The notes: generated by a model not told the origin, from the letters alone. Positions 1-9,132 are shown, counted from the stretch's first letter. The stretch is 37,304 nt of DNA from Candidatus Kaiserbacteria bacterium RIFCSPHIGHO2_02_FULL_49_16 (GCA_001781465.1 MFLD01000021.1:1-37304), one strand, 5' to 3'. Numbers and translations: made by a program.

Positions 1-2
1 CA

Positions 3-173
3 TCGGGTGCTATCCGAAAACCGGAAGGAGAAAAAGTAATCCTTAATTTTATTCTTACGAAATTCAAAGCGCACGAGTTTGAGGAATTTAAGCGAGTATC
101 AAGGAAAGTTTCTCATGCTCTAGAAACAATCGCGGCCGAAGGACTCCCGCGGGCGATGAATGAGTTCAACTAG
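3..173 (+). CDS. C-terminal fragment of a protein truncated by the window edge (...SGAIRKPEGEKVILNFILTKFKAHEFEEFKRVSRKVSHALETIAAEGLPRAMNEFN*)
   Basis: Open frame from the window start to TAG at 171-173; product not recognised. Confidence 0.5.
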   Translation, partial: SGAIRKPEGEKVILNFILTKFKAHEFEEFKRVSRKVSHALETIAAEGLPRAMNEFN

Positions 174-262
174 GGTATAGCCACTAGGGTATAGGGTTTA
201 GGAGAACAAAAGAAAGAAAGAAAAGAGAATTTCCCTAGTGGCTAAACCCTATTGGCTAACTA

Positions 263-343
263 CTATGCCGCCGGCTTCAATGTCATCCTCCTCTCCTTCG
301 CTTCGAAGAAGGTGATGATGAATGGATAAACTTATCCGAACTG
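263..343 (-). pseudogene. Remnant of the 3' end of an rpsA-like gene (reads ...QFG*VYPFIITFFEAKERRMTLKPAA*)
   Basis: Matches the intact S1 C-terminus at 1000-1078 (LELGKVYPFIITFFEPKERRMTLKPAG*) with an internal stop. Confidence 0.85.
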
Positions 344-435
344 GCGCATTGACTTTTATTTAGGTCCGCATATACTCCATGTACAAACGGCTTCGGCCCT
401 ACTCCGCCGCAAGGCGGAGGAACAATGGAAAAAAC

Positions 436-843
436 TCAAGGTAATAATGCCTTGAGTTTTTTCTTTAAGAGGGTGATATCTTTTTCAAAGATGTATCCAA
501 TCATCCTGCGCAATCGTTTCGCATCAATCAGACGCACTTGCGATAATACTGCCGTGCTCTTCTCGATAGGTACTCCGGTATCAGCCTGAAGTGTGAACGC
601 GAAATAAAACGGCAAATCTTTTTGCGTGCGAGTCAGAGGCACTCCCCAGAAAACCTCATTATTAAATTTGCGAATGATGACGACAGGCCTCAAGAACTGG
701 TCGCCGCGTCCGTCTTGTTCAAAACCGATGTTCTCTCCAAGATGGCAATACCAGACTTCCCGCTCGTGGCAGAAGAGTCTCGGCCCATTAATATTGTTCA
801 GCGTTTTCTTAATCGGTGTCCATGCTCGATAGTTCTTCTCCAC
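436..843 (-). CDS. PemK/MazF-like type II toxin family protein; no adjacent antitoxin ORF seen
   Basis: 135 aa; EVWYCHLGENIGFEQDGRGDQFLRPVVIIRKFNN... then ALSQVR-like VLSQVRLIDAKRL, typical of PemK/MazF. Confidence 0.8.
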   Translation of the reverse strand: MEKNYRAWTPIKKTLNNINGPRLFCHEREVWYCHLGENIGFEQDGRGDQFLRPVVIIRKFNNEVFWGVPLTRTQKDLPFYFAFTLQADTGVPIEKSTAVLSQVRLIDAKRLRRMIGYIFEKDITLLKKKLKALLP

Positions 844-999
844 GCGGATATAGTATCACGCACACAAGAAGTTTCTGGGTAAGTAACGGTAAAAGGTCTG
901 ACCTTCAAACACGACAAAGGGGAATTAGGGTATAGGGTTTAAGGAGATACGAGCAAGAAAAGAGAATTTCCCTAGTGGCTAAACCCTATTGGCTAAGGA

Positions 1000-2178
1000 C
1001 TACCCGGCTGGCTTCAGCGTCATCCTCCTCTCTTTTGGTTCGAAAAACGTAATTATAAACGGATACACCTTGCCGAGTTCGAGCTTCGCGTGGAGGTCGG
1101 CTTCGCTCGCGAATTCCGAAATGTGAACGAGACCAGCAACACCTTCCTCGATGGAAGCGAGCGCGCCGTGTTTGTTGTGCTTTATTACCACGGCATCCAC
1201 TTTCTGATCCTTCTTGTATTTTGCTCCGGCTGGAATCCACGGGTCTTCAATAAGCGCCTTGAGAGAGAGCGAAACTTTGCCGTCTTTAACTTCAATAACC
1301 TTTACCTTCACTTTCTCGCCAACCTTGTAGCGCGACTTTGGATTTTCAACGAGCGCCCAATCCATTTCGGAAATGTGCACGAGGCCTTCCAACCCTTCTT
1401 CCAGCCTCACGAATATGCCGAATTCCGTGGCGCCAGTAACGATTCCATCAAACACATCGCCGACACGGTACTTCTCAACGAGAGAAGTGCGCTCTGAGGT
1501 TCCCGCGCCCTTCTCGCTAAATATGAGTTTCTGCTCTTTCGGATTTGCCGTAATTATTAAGACATCTATCTTTGTCCCGACCATTTTCTTAAGTTCTGTG
1601 AAAATCTTGTCCTTGTCGCCGTCCGGAACACGCGGGTAATGTTCATGGGAAAGTTGGGAAGCGGGGAGGAAGCCATGGATGCCGTTCCAATTGATGATGA
1701 GCCCGCCCTTGTTTGCATCCGTAATCGGAAGCTGGAATATTGTTTTCTTATTCATCGCAGACTCGGCGTCGTTCCAAATGAGCGCCTGGCGAGCCTCGCG
1801 CAAACTCAATTCTATGTATCCATCCGGATTATCCGTGCCCATCACTTTCGCTGTGATGGTGTCGCCAATGTTGACGTTCTTCAGAGTCTCGCGGGCAGAG
1901 AGATATTCCCGCCCGTAAATAATGCCTGTACCGAATGGGTGAATATCAACGAACACGCGCACACGCCCAAACGCGATTACCGGCCCTTCCACCACATCGT
2001 CAATAGAAGGGACCTTCGGAGCCGAGCGAAAGAGCTCCGCCATCGGTCCTTCCTTTATTAAAACCTCGCCATCTTCTCCTGATTCGATTTTCTTCCCGTC
2101 TACAGGTGCCGATGCCAAACCCATCGGCGCGTCTGCATTCTCCCTTTGCTCATCTTGCCCAATAAATTTATTCGACAT
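1000..2178 (-). CDS. rpsA: S1 RNA-binding domain protein (30S ribosomal protein S1-like)
   Basis: 392 aa with repeated S1 motifs (GDVFDGIVTGATEFGIFVRLEEGLEGLVHISEMDW). Confidence 0.88.
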   Translation of the reverse strand: MSNKFIGQDEQRENADAPMGLASAPVDGKKIESGEDGEVLIKEGPMAELFRSAPKVPSIDDVVEGPVIAFGRVRVFVDIHPFGTGIIYGREYLSARETLKNVNIGDTITAKVMGTDNPDGYIELSLREARQALIWNDAESAMNKKTIFQLPITDANKGGLIINWNGIHGFLPASQLSHEHYPRVPDGDKDKIFTELKKMVGTKIDVLIITANPKEQKLIFSEKGAGTSERTSLVEKYRVGDVFDGIVTGATEFGIFVRLEEGLEGLVHISEMDWALVENPKSRYKVGEKVKVKVIEVKDGKVSLSLKALIEDPWIPAGAKYKKDQKVDAVVIKHNKHGALASIEEGVAGLVHISEFASEADLHAKLELGKVYPFIITFFEPKERRMTLKPAG

Positions 2179-2287
2179 GCGTTAAGTGCTTTCGGCGCTC
2201 TCTGCTCCTTCCGTGTCAGTCGCTAGGCAGAAGAGTATAAACCGTCCGCTCTCTATTAATATCGCCTCCAATTAAGCACTTCCTGTT

Positions 2288-2345
2288 GAATTTGTTTCCG
2301 AGGTGAGTCCTTATTCTTGGAAGGTCTCTCCTCGGAAACAAATTC
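2288..2345. repeat. Stem-loop: GAATTTGTTTCCGAGG...CCTCGGAAACAAATTC, with GAGGTGAGTCCTT/AAGGTCTCTCCTC core
   Basis: 16-bp perfect outer stem read directly. Confidence 0.85.
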
Positions 2346-2406
2346 GGAAAGTAATTTGTCGGCGTGGGCACAATATATAGTAGCCACCGCTTGCGTGCAA
2401 GCGGGC

Positions 2407-2450
2407 TTCCCGAGGTGATTCCTTGGCATTTGCAAGGTGTCTCCTCGGGA
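2407..2450. repeat. Stem-loop with GAGGTGATTCCTT/AAGGTGTCTCCTC core
   Basis: Inverted repeat; same core family as 2288, 26291 and 27245. Confidence 0.8.
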
Positions 2451-2551
2451 ACATATTTCCTCCGCAGGTTAAATCTGCGGAAAAGATTGACGCAGAAGAA
2501 ACCGGTGCAGCGAGGCGTCGCCCCACTGAACCGTGGCCATTGTTATCCTGG

Positions 2552-2674
2552 CTAAAACAACTCCAGGATGACCTTAGTGATGGCAACCGGCAACCCAGCT
2601 GCCACGGCAACTGCCACGAGGAAAATCGCAACCGCCATCACTGTGATGGCGATTCCTTGAATCGCGTTTTTCAT
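2552..2674 (-). CDS. Small membrane peptide, 40 aa (MKNAIQGIAITVMAVAIFLVAVAVAAGLPVAITKVILELF)
   Basis: Strong SD GGAGGTTTT directly before ATG; one predicted TM helix; absent from the ORF track (below size cutoff). Confidence 0.6.
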   Translation of the reverse strand: MKNAIQGIAITVMAVAIFLVAVAVAAGLPVAITKVILELF

Positions 2675-2814
2675 AAAACCTCCATATTGTGACGTTGAGA
2701 CAGCTCCCAACGTTTGCTACTGATTGGCACTATCTCAAAACAGAGAGAGAGAGAGTCAATGGCCGCCGCTATCGAGCTACTATTGAGATATAACAACGAT
2801 GATATTATGTAGTC

Positions 2815-3426
2815 ATGTCTATTCTGGATAAAAAGGGAGGGGGGAAACATATAACCCGTACTCCAAGCGCCAGAGAAACCCAAGGACAAGAACCAAAAAC
2901 ATATTCTGAAGCTGAGCTAATAGGTATACTCGCCACCGAAGGTGCTTTGGTGATACCTCAACCACCGTGGAATATTCCTACAACTATAAATTACTCCGGT
3001 CTGGAGCCGGAAAATCCCGAGTCTAGCTTACGCTTGCAGCCTCTGGTATTTAAATGCGCGAATGCATGCAGATCTTACCTTTCGGGTTTAATTATCAGGG
3101 ATTCATTTGGCAATGACCACACTAAAAGACGGTTCTGGCGCAATACGATGTATCAAAAATATGGGGATGCATTTTCTCAAGTCTACAAGAAAAACAAATT
3201 AAGAATAAACCCTATCACACGGGTTCTAGGTAGTTTAAGAGTAATAGTTTCTGCGTCTCGCCTACTTAAAGTGCATTCAGCAAAAGCAGCTGCGATAGAA
3301 GAACTGACGAAACAATTTCCAGATTTTTCTTTGTATCATGAAATGTCCGACGAAGAGAGGTTAAAGATTGTCGAGAAAGTAACATCCCTCTGCAAATCTT
3401 TCTTGGAAATAGTCGCTAAAGAATGA
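2815..3426 (+). CDS. Hypothetical protein, 203 aa
   Basis: Only substantial ORF in the region. Confidence 0.6.
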   Translation: MSILDKKGGGKHITRTPSARETQGQEPKTYSEAELIGILATEGALVIPQPPWNIPTTINYSGLEPENPESSLRLQPLVFKCANACRSYLSGLIIRDSFGNDHTKRRFWRNTMYQKYGDAFSQVYKKNKLRINPITRVLGSLRVIVSASRLLKVHSAKAAAIEELTKQFPDFSLYHEMSDEERLKIVEKVTSLCKSFLEIVAKE

Positions 3427-3510
3427 GAGTCTATAAAACTCTTTTATCTGTCGAGGATAGCGAGTGAAGTGAAAGAGTACCCTCTTTCACTTTCGAGTGG
3501 CGCAGACAGC

Positions 3511-3606
3511 AAAGGTGTAAAACCCCGCGGCTTGCCGCGGAATGAACCCGCGCAAGACATTTCTTGCGTGAGTTCGGGTCCAGGGCTTGCCCTGGGGTTT
3601 AAAACC
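3511..3606. repeat. Multi-branched inverted-repeat structure (outer AAAGGTGTAAAACCCC / GGGGTTTAAAACCTTT enclosing three hairpins)
   Basis: Hairpins CGCGGCTTGCCGCG, ACCCGCGCAAGAcatTTCTTGCGTGAGTTCGGGT and CCAGGGCTTGCCCTGG inside a partly mismatched outer stem. Confidence 0.75.
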
Positions 3607-3633
3607 TTTCATATGAAAACACACGTCCCATTG

Positions 3634-3681
3634 CCTTTTTCTTATGCTAGTGTTTTGCAAAACACTAGCATAAGAAAAAGG
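3634..3681. repeat. Perfect 48-bp palindrome CCTTTTTCTTATGCTAGTGTTTTG|CAAAACACTAGCATAAGAAAAAGG
   Basis: Both 24-nt arms checked base by base. Confidence 0.95.
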
Positions 3682-3898
3682 AGAGAAGAGTGGGATAGAC
3701 GAGAAATTGGAGTTGAAGAATAGAGCGGCAGAATCGATTTTTTTGTTGCACAGAATCTGATAATGGGTTATAGTGTATGAATGCAAATAAGCAATACAAA
3801 CACACAAAACCGACGTCGAGCAGGTGCTTTGGGGCCGTCTACAGGTGCCCATTCACTGACCTAATGGGCCTGTTTTAGAATGCTTATTACTTAGAGCA

Positions 3899-3927
3899 CA
3901 AAAACGGCCGCACGGCCGTTTTTGTTT
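3899..3927 (+). terminator. Rho-independent terminator-like hairpin (AAAAACGGCCG CA CGGCCGTTTTTG)
   Basis: GC stem followed by T-rich tract. Confidence 0.75.
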
Positions 3928-3954
3928 ATTGATTTAATAGGGTAAAATCACTTT

Positions 3955-5223
3955 ATGAAACCACAGCATCCGTATCACAAAGTCGCCTCTTACGAGGGAA
4001 AGAAAGAAGACATCAAGAAGGTCGTTCTTCTCTATTCGGGAGGGCTCGATACTTCTGTACTGCTGAAATGGCTCCAAGACGAGTACAAGGCCAAGGTCAT
4101 TACATTGACTCTAGACCTTGGGCAACAGCACGACGACTTGGAGGCAATCAAAGAGAAGGCGCTGAAATTCGGTGCGGTGAAAGCGGTGGCGCTTGATGTC
4201 AAAGAAGAATTCGCAAATGAGTACTTGGCGAAGGGAATCAAGGCAAATGCGCACTACCAAGGGGAATATCATCTCTCAACGCCGATGGCACGCGCCATCC
4301 TAGCGAGGAAGGCCGTTGAGGTTGCTGAAAAAGAAGGCGCCGACGCAATCGCTCACGGCAGTACCGGCAAGGGAAACGACCAAGTGAGAATCGATGGATA
4401 CATCCTCGCGCACAGTCCGAACATGAAAATTGCCGCGCCGGTGAGGGAATGGGGCATGGATAGGAAAGAAGAGATTGAGTACGCGAAAGAAAACGGCATT
4501 CCGGTTCCCGCGACGGTTGATTTTCCGTATTCGGACGACGACAACATGGGCGGCATCACATGGGAAGGCGGAGAAATAACAGACCCGGGCCTTATTGCTC
4601 CCGAAGAAAGGTTCCTCACGACTTACACACTTCCCAAGAATGCGCCGGATAAACCGGAATTCGTGAAGCTGGAATTCAAGAGTGGCATTCCCGCCGCGTT
4701 AAACGGAGAGAAATTAAGTCTTGCATCGCTCATAATGAAATTGAACAAGGTTGCAGGCAAACACGGTATCGGCACCGCGCAGGTCATTGAAGACAGGTTG
4801 ATAGGATTGAAAAACCGCGGGATATATGAACACCCGGGGCTTCATACGATTATCGAAGCCCATCGCTCTCTAGAAAAATACGTTTCTACAAAAGTACTGA
4901 ACGAGTTGAAAGAAACAATGGACATACGCTGGGGATATCTTTGCTACGGCGCTTTGTGGCTCGATCCGGCAATGGACTCAATCAACGCTTTCAACGACTC
5001 TGTGAACGAGAAAGTGAGCGGGGAAGTCACCGTCAGATTATTCAAGGGGCAGGCGGCGGTCGTCGCGATGAAATCGCCAAACGCTCTCGCGTTTGCCTCA
5101 TTCAATAATGCAGAAGGATACAACTTCAACGTAAACGCGAGCGCGGGATTCATTGAGTTGTATTCATTGCAGATGAAAATCGCGAATGAGATAGCACGCA
5201 AAAACAAAAAAAAGAAGACATAA
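3955..5223 (+). CDS. argG: Argininosuccinate synthase
   Basis: VVLLYSGGLDTSVLLKWL P-loop, HGSTGKGNDQVR, VDFPYSDDDNMGGITWEGGE. Confidence 0.97.
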   Translation: MKPQHPYHKVASYEGKKEDIKKVVLLYSGGLDTSVLLKWLQDEYKAKVITLTLDLGQQHDDLEAIKEKALKFGAVKAVALDVKEEFANEYLAKGIKANAHYQGEYHLSTPMARAILARKAVEVAEKEGADAIAHGSTGKGNDQVRIDGYILAHSPNMKIAAPVREWGMDRKEEIEYAKENGIPVPATVDFPYSDDDNMGGITWEGGEITDPGLIAPEERFLTTYTLPKNAPDKPEFVKLEFKSGIPAALNGEKLSLASLIMKLNKVAGKHGIGTAQVIEDRLIGLKNRGIYEHPGLHTIIEAHRSLEKYVSTKVLNELKETMDIRWGYLCYGALWLDPAMDSINAFNDSVNEKVSGEVTVRLFKGQAAVVAMKSPNALAFASFNNAEGYNFNVNASAGFIELYSLQMKIANEIARKNKKKKT

Positions 5224-5227
5224 AAAC

Positions 5228-5255
5228 ATTCCAACATTCTGCAGAATGTTGGAAT
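5228..5255. repeat. ATTCCAACATTCTG|CAGAATGTTGGAAT palindrome (family A)
   Basis: Perfect 28-bp palindrome between argG and argH. Confidence 0.95.
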
Positions 5256-5264
5256 ATCAAAATT

Positions 5265-6557
5265 ATGACAAAACTCTGGAAAAAAAATGAAGAGAAATTG
5301 CATCCCGCAGTTGAACAATACACGGTCGCGACCGACCCTGTATTTGATATGCAATTGATGCCATTCGACATTCTCGTGTGCAAGGCGCATGCGAAAGGTC
5401 TAAAGAATATCGGTATTTTGACCACCGAGGAATCTAATCAGATTCAGGATACTCTCAAATTGTTGGAGAAGGATTTTGCCGAAGGAAAAATCCAAATCGC
5501 CACTGCCGATGAGGACAGCCATACCGTTATTGAAAATTACCTTGTTGAGAAACTCGGGGACACCGGCAAGAAAATTCATACAGGGAGAAGCAGAAATGAG
5601 GTAACCGTGGCGATGAGACTCTATATGAAAAGCAATCTAAAAAATCTGCAAAATGAGAGCGTCGCGCTCGCGGATGTATTTATAAAAATGGCCGAGAAAT
5701 ACGAGAAGGTTCCCATGCCCGGATATTCGCACACGCAACAGGCGATGCTATCAAGCGCTGGCCATTATTTTTCCGCATTCACCGAGAGTCTCTTAGACGA
5801 TTCAGATTTCACCGCGCTCACCGCGAAGCACATAGACAAAAGCCCGCTCGGTTCGGCCGCGGGATTTGGCGTTGCTATCCCGCTCGATAGGGAATTCACA
5901 GCGAAAGAACTTGGATTTTCCGGCGTGCAGGTTAACTCTCTCTATTGCCAAAACTCGCGCGGGAAATTTGAGAGCGTTTACATGGAAGCGCTCGCGCAGG
6001 TAATGCTAACACTGGGCAAGTTTGCGAACGATATGATTTTGTTCACCTCGCAGGAGTTTGATTTCTTTGCCGTGGACGAGTCGCTCACGACCGGTTCAAG
6101 CATGATGCCTCACAAGCACAATCTGGATGTGATGGAAATCCTACGCGGGAATGTGAGCGTCGTAATCGCGAATCAACTGATGGTCAAAGACATCGCGAAG
6201 AATCTTATATCCGGTTACAACAGGGACGGACAGCTGATGAAAAAGCCGGTGTTTGAGAGTACGAAAATCGTTGCCGACAGTTTGGAGGTTGTCGGATTGC
6301 TGTTGAGCGGTCTTACGCCGAAAGAAGTAAGCATCAAAGCAAAAATAACCCCCGGCATTTTCACCGCAGACATCGCGAACAAATTGGTAACCGAAAAAGG
6401 CGTTCCATTCCGCGATGCCTACAAACAAGCGGCAGAACTTGCATCTGATAAACCAACAGACCTGGCAAAAAACATCGCATCCAAAATCAGTCTCGGAGCC
6501 CCGGGAAATCTAGGGCTTAAAGAACTGAAGAAAAGAATCCAAACAAAGACATTCTAA
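5265..6557 (+). CDS. argH: Argininosuccinate lyase
   Basis: HTGRSRNEVTVAMRL and signature GSSMMPHKHNLD. Confidence 0.96.
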   Translation: MTKLWKKNEEKLHPAVEQYTVATDPVFDMQLMPFDILVCKAHAKGLKNIGILTTEESNQIQDTLKLLEKDFAEGKIQIATADEDSHTVIENYLVEKLGDTGKKIHTGRSRNEVTVAMRLYMKSNLKNLQNESVALADVFIKMAEKYEKVPMPGYSHTQQAMLSSAGHYFSAFTESLLDDSDFTALTAKHIDKSPLGSAAGFGVAIPLDREFTAKELGFSGVQVNSLYCQNSRGKFESVYMEALAQVMLTLGKFANDMILFTSQEFDFFAVDESLTTGSSMMPHKHNLDVMEILRGNVSVVIANQLMVKDIAKNLISGYNRDGQLMKKPVFESTKIVADSLEVVGLLLSGLTPKEVSIKAKITPGIFTADIANKLVTEKGVPFRDAYKQAAELASDKPTDLAKNIASKISLGAPGNLGLKELKKRIQTKTF

Positions 6558-6606
6558 CATCCTGCAGGCCGATAGAATTGATATCGGCCTGCAGGATGTT
6601 AGAATG
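6548..6606. repeat. Family A hairpin, 26-bp perfect stem and 7-nt loop, ACATTCTAACATCCTGCAGGCCGATA/gaattga; contains the stop codons of both convergent genes
   Basis: Arms checked base by base. Confidence 0.93.
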
Positions 6607-6898
6607 TTTTCATGAAGCGGATGAAGGCCTTGCCATATGGCGAAAGTGAATGCGCCACCTGGCGCCCTCGGTAAGTCTTGTTCAAAAGGCCCGCATGAAC
6701 CAGCGACCTCGTATGCTGGGAAATGGTCTTAAAGTTAGCCGCAAGATTGTCAGAAAGCTCCTCCACCGCTATGTTTTTATTGTTCTCCACCATAAGCAGA
6801 ATTGCTATACGCCAATGATTTGCCGCTCCCTTAAAATACCGCTCCAGCTGCTTCGGCGTTTTCACAACGTCTTGATTATAACACCCGTTTCGTGACAT
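6599..6898 (-). CDS. ArsR-like winged-HTH regulator
   Basis: 99 aa; RIAILLMVENNKNIAVEELSDNLAANFKTISQHTRSLVHAGLLNKTYRGRQVAHSLSPYG. Confidence 0.8.
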   Translation of the reverse strand: MSRNGCYNQDVVKTPKQLERYFKGAANHWRIAILLMVENNKNIAVEELSDNLAANFKTISQHTRSLVHAGLLNKTYRGRQVAHSLSPYGKAFIRFMKTF

Positions 6899-6927
6899 CC
6901 CAACATTCTGCAGAATGTTGGAATGTC
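6894..6927. repeat. Family A palindrome GACATCCCAACATTCTG|CAGAATGTTGGAATGTC (one mismatch pair), overlapping the ATG of the HTH gene
   Basis: Direct reading. Confidence 0.93.
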
Positions 6928-6973
6928 AATATCTGCCACATGATGAAGATATTAATGCATGATGCGCCAGTTG

Positions 6974-7058
6974 TGGTGGGCCAGGTGGGCATCGAACCCA
7001 CATCCCTTGCGGGACACGATCTTAAGTCGTGCGCGTATACCGATTCCGCCACTGGCCC
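6974..7058 (-). tRNA. tRNA-Leu (anticodon TAA), 3' CCA encoded
   Basis: GGGCCAG...CTGGCCCACCA; anticodon loop CTTAAGA; long variable arm; GTTCGAT T-loop. Confidence 0.93.
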
Positions 7059-7116
7059 TCTCGCACCACTTTAACAGTTTGTTGCTAAATTCTCCAAGCG
7101 GTGGAGATTTCATATT

Positions 7117-7189
7117 GAGGCCTGGGGGGGATTCGCACCCCCGCATACCGGTTTTGCAGACCGACGCGTTAACTGCTTCGCCACCAGGC
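7117..7189 (-). tRNA. tRNA-Cys (anticodon GCA)
   Basis: GGCCTGG...CCAGGCC with U discriminator; loop CTGCAAA. Confidence 0.92.
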
Positions 7190-7246
7190 CGTGCAAAACA
7201 ATATACCACGACTCAGTTATTGATAGTTGTGAGCGCCATATGACCA

Positions 7247-7282
7247 TGTACTTATAAAACCAGACCGGGTTTTATAAGTACA
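7247..7282. terminator. Stem-loop TGTACTTATAAAACC / GGTTTTATAAGTACA, putative terminator
   Basis: 15-bp perfect stem, 6-nt loop, between rbfA end and the tRNAs. Confidence 0.7.
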
Positions 7283-7292
7283 TTGATGCTCG

Positions 7293-7619
7293 TTATATCC
7301 GGCGAATTAATTCGTCAATCTTTTGTCTGTGCTTTTCTCCCAAATCAAGCTCAAAATCGACGAGTGGCAGAAACTTCATTTGGCTTTTCTTCTTCAGGTG
7401 TTCTCGGAAATCCGTGCGGACGCGCTTCGCAAACATCAACGCGGATTGCTCAAATTTCTCCGGCAACACTGAAAAATACACTGTGGCATTTTTGAGGTCG
7501 GGGGAAACGTCCGCGCGCGTAACCGTTATAAGCGATTGATGATTGGATTCGCGTTCCAGAAATTCTCCCGCCAAGCGCGCGATAAGCTCCGCAACTTGTG
7601 TTTGGCGCCGTGAGGACAT
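7293..7619 (-). CDS. rbfA: Ribosome-binding factor A
   Basis: 108 aa RbfA-like; VTRADVSPDLKNATVYFSVL; adjacent to infB. Confidence 0.9.
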   Translation of the reverse strand: MSSRRQTQVAELIARLAGEFLERESNHQSLITVTRADVSPDLKNATVYFSVLPEKFEQSALMFAKRVRTDFREHLKKKSQMKFLPLVDFELDLGEKHRQKIDELIRRI

Positions 7620-7623
7620 GGCA

Positions 7624-9132
7624 TTATTTCAGAACTGTCGTAAAGCCCTGGAGCGTATCACCCTGCGTTATTTCAAAGACGGCCTCTATCTGCGCGCCAA
7701 ATTCTCCTCCCATCTCGACTCTATTTACGTTTTCTTTGTGCGACTGTATGTTTTTTATTTTTCCTATGCCTATAACGGTCCCGCGCCGTGTTACGCGCAC
7801 AAACCCATTACGCTCTATGTAGCCTTCTGTCACTGAGCCGCCGACAACATGCAGATTCTTCTGAGTACTGAATTGCCGAATGACACGAGCGCTTCCCGTT
7901 ATTTCCTCAACGCTTCTCTTGGGAGAGGACTCTTTTAGGATTTCCTCCAATTTTTCAACCAACTTATAAATAATGTCGAATTTCTCAATGCGAATTCCGT
8001 GCTGGCGAGCGCGTTCAAGCCCGATGGCATCTACGTTAACGTTAAATCCAATAATTACCGTTTCTTTTCCGAAAGATGAAGATGCGGCTTTAATATCGTT
8101 TTCTGAAATGTCGCCGATGCCGGAAAGAACTATTTTTATTTGTGAGTGTTCGTCCCCTATGCGCCGCATCTCGTGTTCTATTGCCTCCAGCGAGCCCGTT
8201 GTGTCGGCGCGCACCACGATTGGTATTCTGAAGACTCCATCAGATTCTTCAGAAGAGGCATTTGTGGATGGGCGGACAATCAGTTTATCCGTAGCTTGAT
8301 CTGCGGAACGTGCGTTTTCGGCATCGCGCCTGCTCTTATAGGCCTGAAATGGCTCTCCGGCGATAGGTAGTTCATCAAATCCTGTTATGGAAATAGGACT
8401 CGCCAATCCCGCTTGTTTGATTGTTTTTCCCATAGAATTTTCCATGATTCTTACTGGTGCGATTGCGCGCCCAGCTCGCACCGACATTCCTGTAGAAAGA
8501 GATCCGTTCGTGATAATTAAAGTTGCCGCGATACCGCGCTTTGGGTCGCGATGCGCTTCAATAATCCATCCTTCCGCGGGGAGAGTTGCATCGCCCTTGA
8601 GCCCTTCCATTTCCGCGACGGCGAGAATAAGGTCAAGAAGTTCATCCACCCCGGTTCCGCTTTTTGCCGAAATCGCAGTCCAGGGAACATCTCCTCCGAG
8701 AGTTTCCAGATACACGGCATTTTCCATTAGTGATGCCTGCGTGCGCTCAACGCTCGCGCTCGGCTTATCTATTTTGTTTATCGCGACAATGAACGGAGTT
8801 TTCGCCGCGCGGATACTTTCGAGCGCTTCAAGTGTTTGCGCCTTAACTCCATCGTCAGCGGCAACAACGAGTATCGCTATGTCCGCAACGTTGGCGCCGC
8901 GCGCTCGTATCGCTTTGAATGCCGCGTGTCCGGGAGTGTCTATAAACGTGATGCGTTTCGCCGAATGAACGACTTCGTACGCGGCAACGTGCTGGGTAAT
9001 GCCCCCGGCCTCCGAGCCAGCGACATTCGTTTTTCTAATGAAATCTAGAAGCGTAGATTTGCCGTGGTCAACGTGGCCCATCACCGCGACAATAGGCGGT
9101 CTCTCCGTTACATTGGAAGTCTCTTGAGCCAT
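7624..9132 (-). CDS. infB: Translation initiation factor IF-2, short form
   Basis: [49 protein letters not shown]; GTPase begins almost at residue 1. Confidence 0.97.
   Translation of the reverse strand: MAQETSNVTERPPIVAVMGHVDHGKSTLLDFIRKTNVAGSEAGGITQHVAAYEVVHSAKRITFIDTPGHAAFKAIRARGANVADIAILVVAADDGVKAQTLEALESIRAAKTPFIVAINKIDKPSASVERTQASLMENAVYLETLGGDVPWTAISAKSGTGVDELLDLILAVAEMEGLKGDATLPAEGWIIEAHRDPKRGIAATLIITNGSLSTGMSVRAGRAIAPVRIMENSMGKTIKQAGLASPISITGFDELPIAGEPFQAYKSRRDAENARSADQATDKLIVRPSTNASSEESDGVFRIPIVVRADTTGSLEAIEHEMRRIGDEHSQIKIVLSGIGDISENDIKAASSSFGKETVIIGFNVNVDAIGLERARQHGIRIEKFDIIYKLVEKLEEILKESSPKRSVEEITGSARVIRQFSTQKNLHVVGGSVTEGYIERNGFVRVTRRGTVIGIGKIKNIQSHKENVNRVEMGGEFGAQIEAVFEITQGDTLQGFTTVLK

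Noticed and set aside
2096-3850. Shared 15-mer CCGTCTACAGGTGCC at 2096 and about 3835
   Set aside because: A single 15-mer match in 37 kb is close to what chance allows and the flanks do not align.
8387-8968. 193-aa plus-strand ORF
   Set aside because: Antisense shadow of infB.
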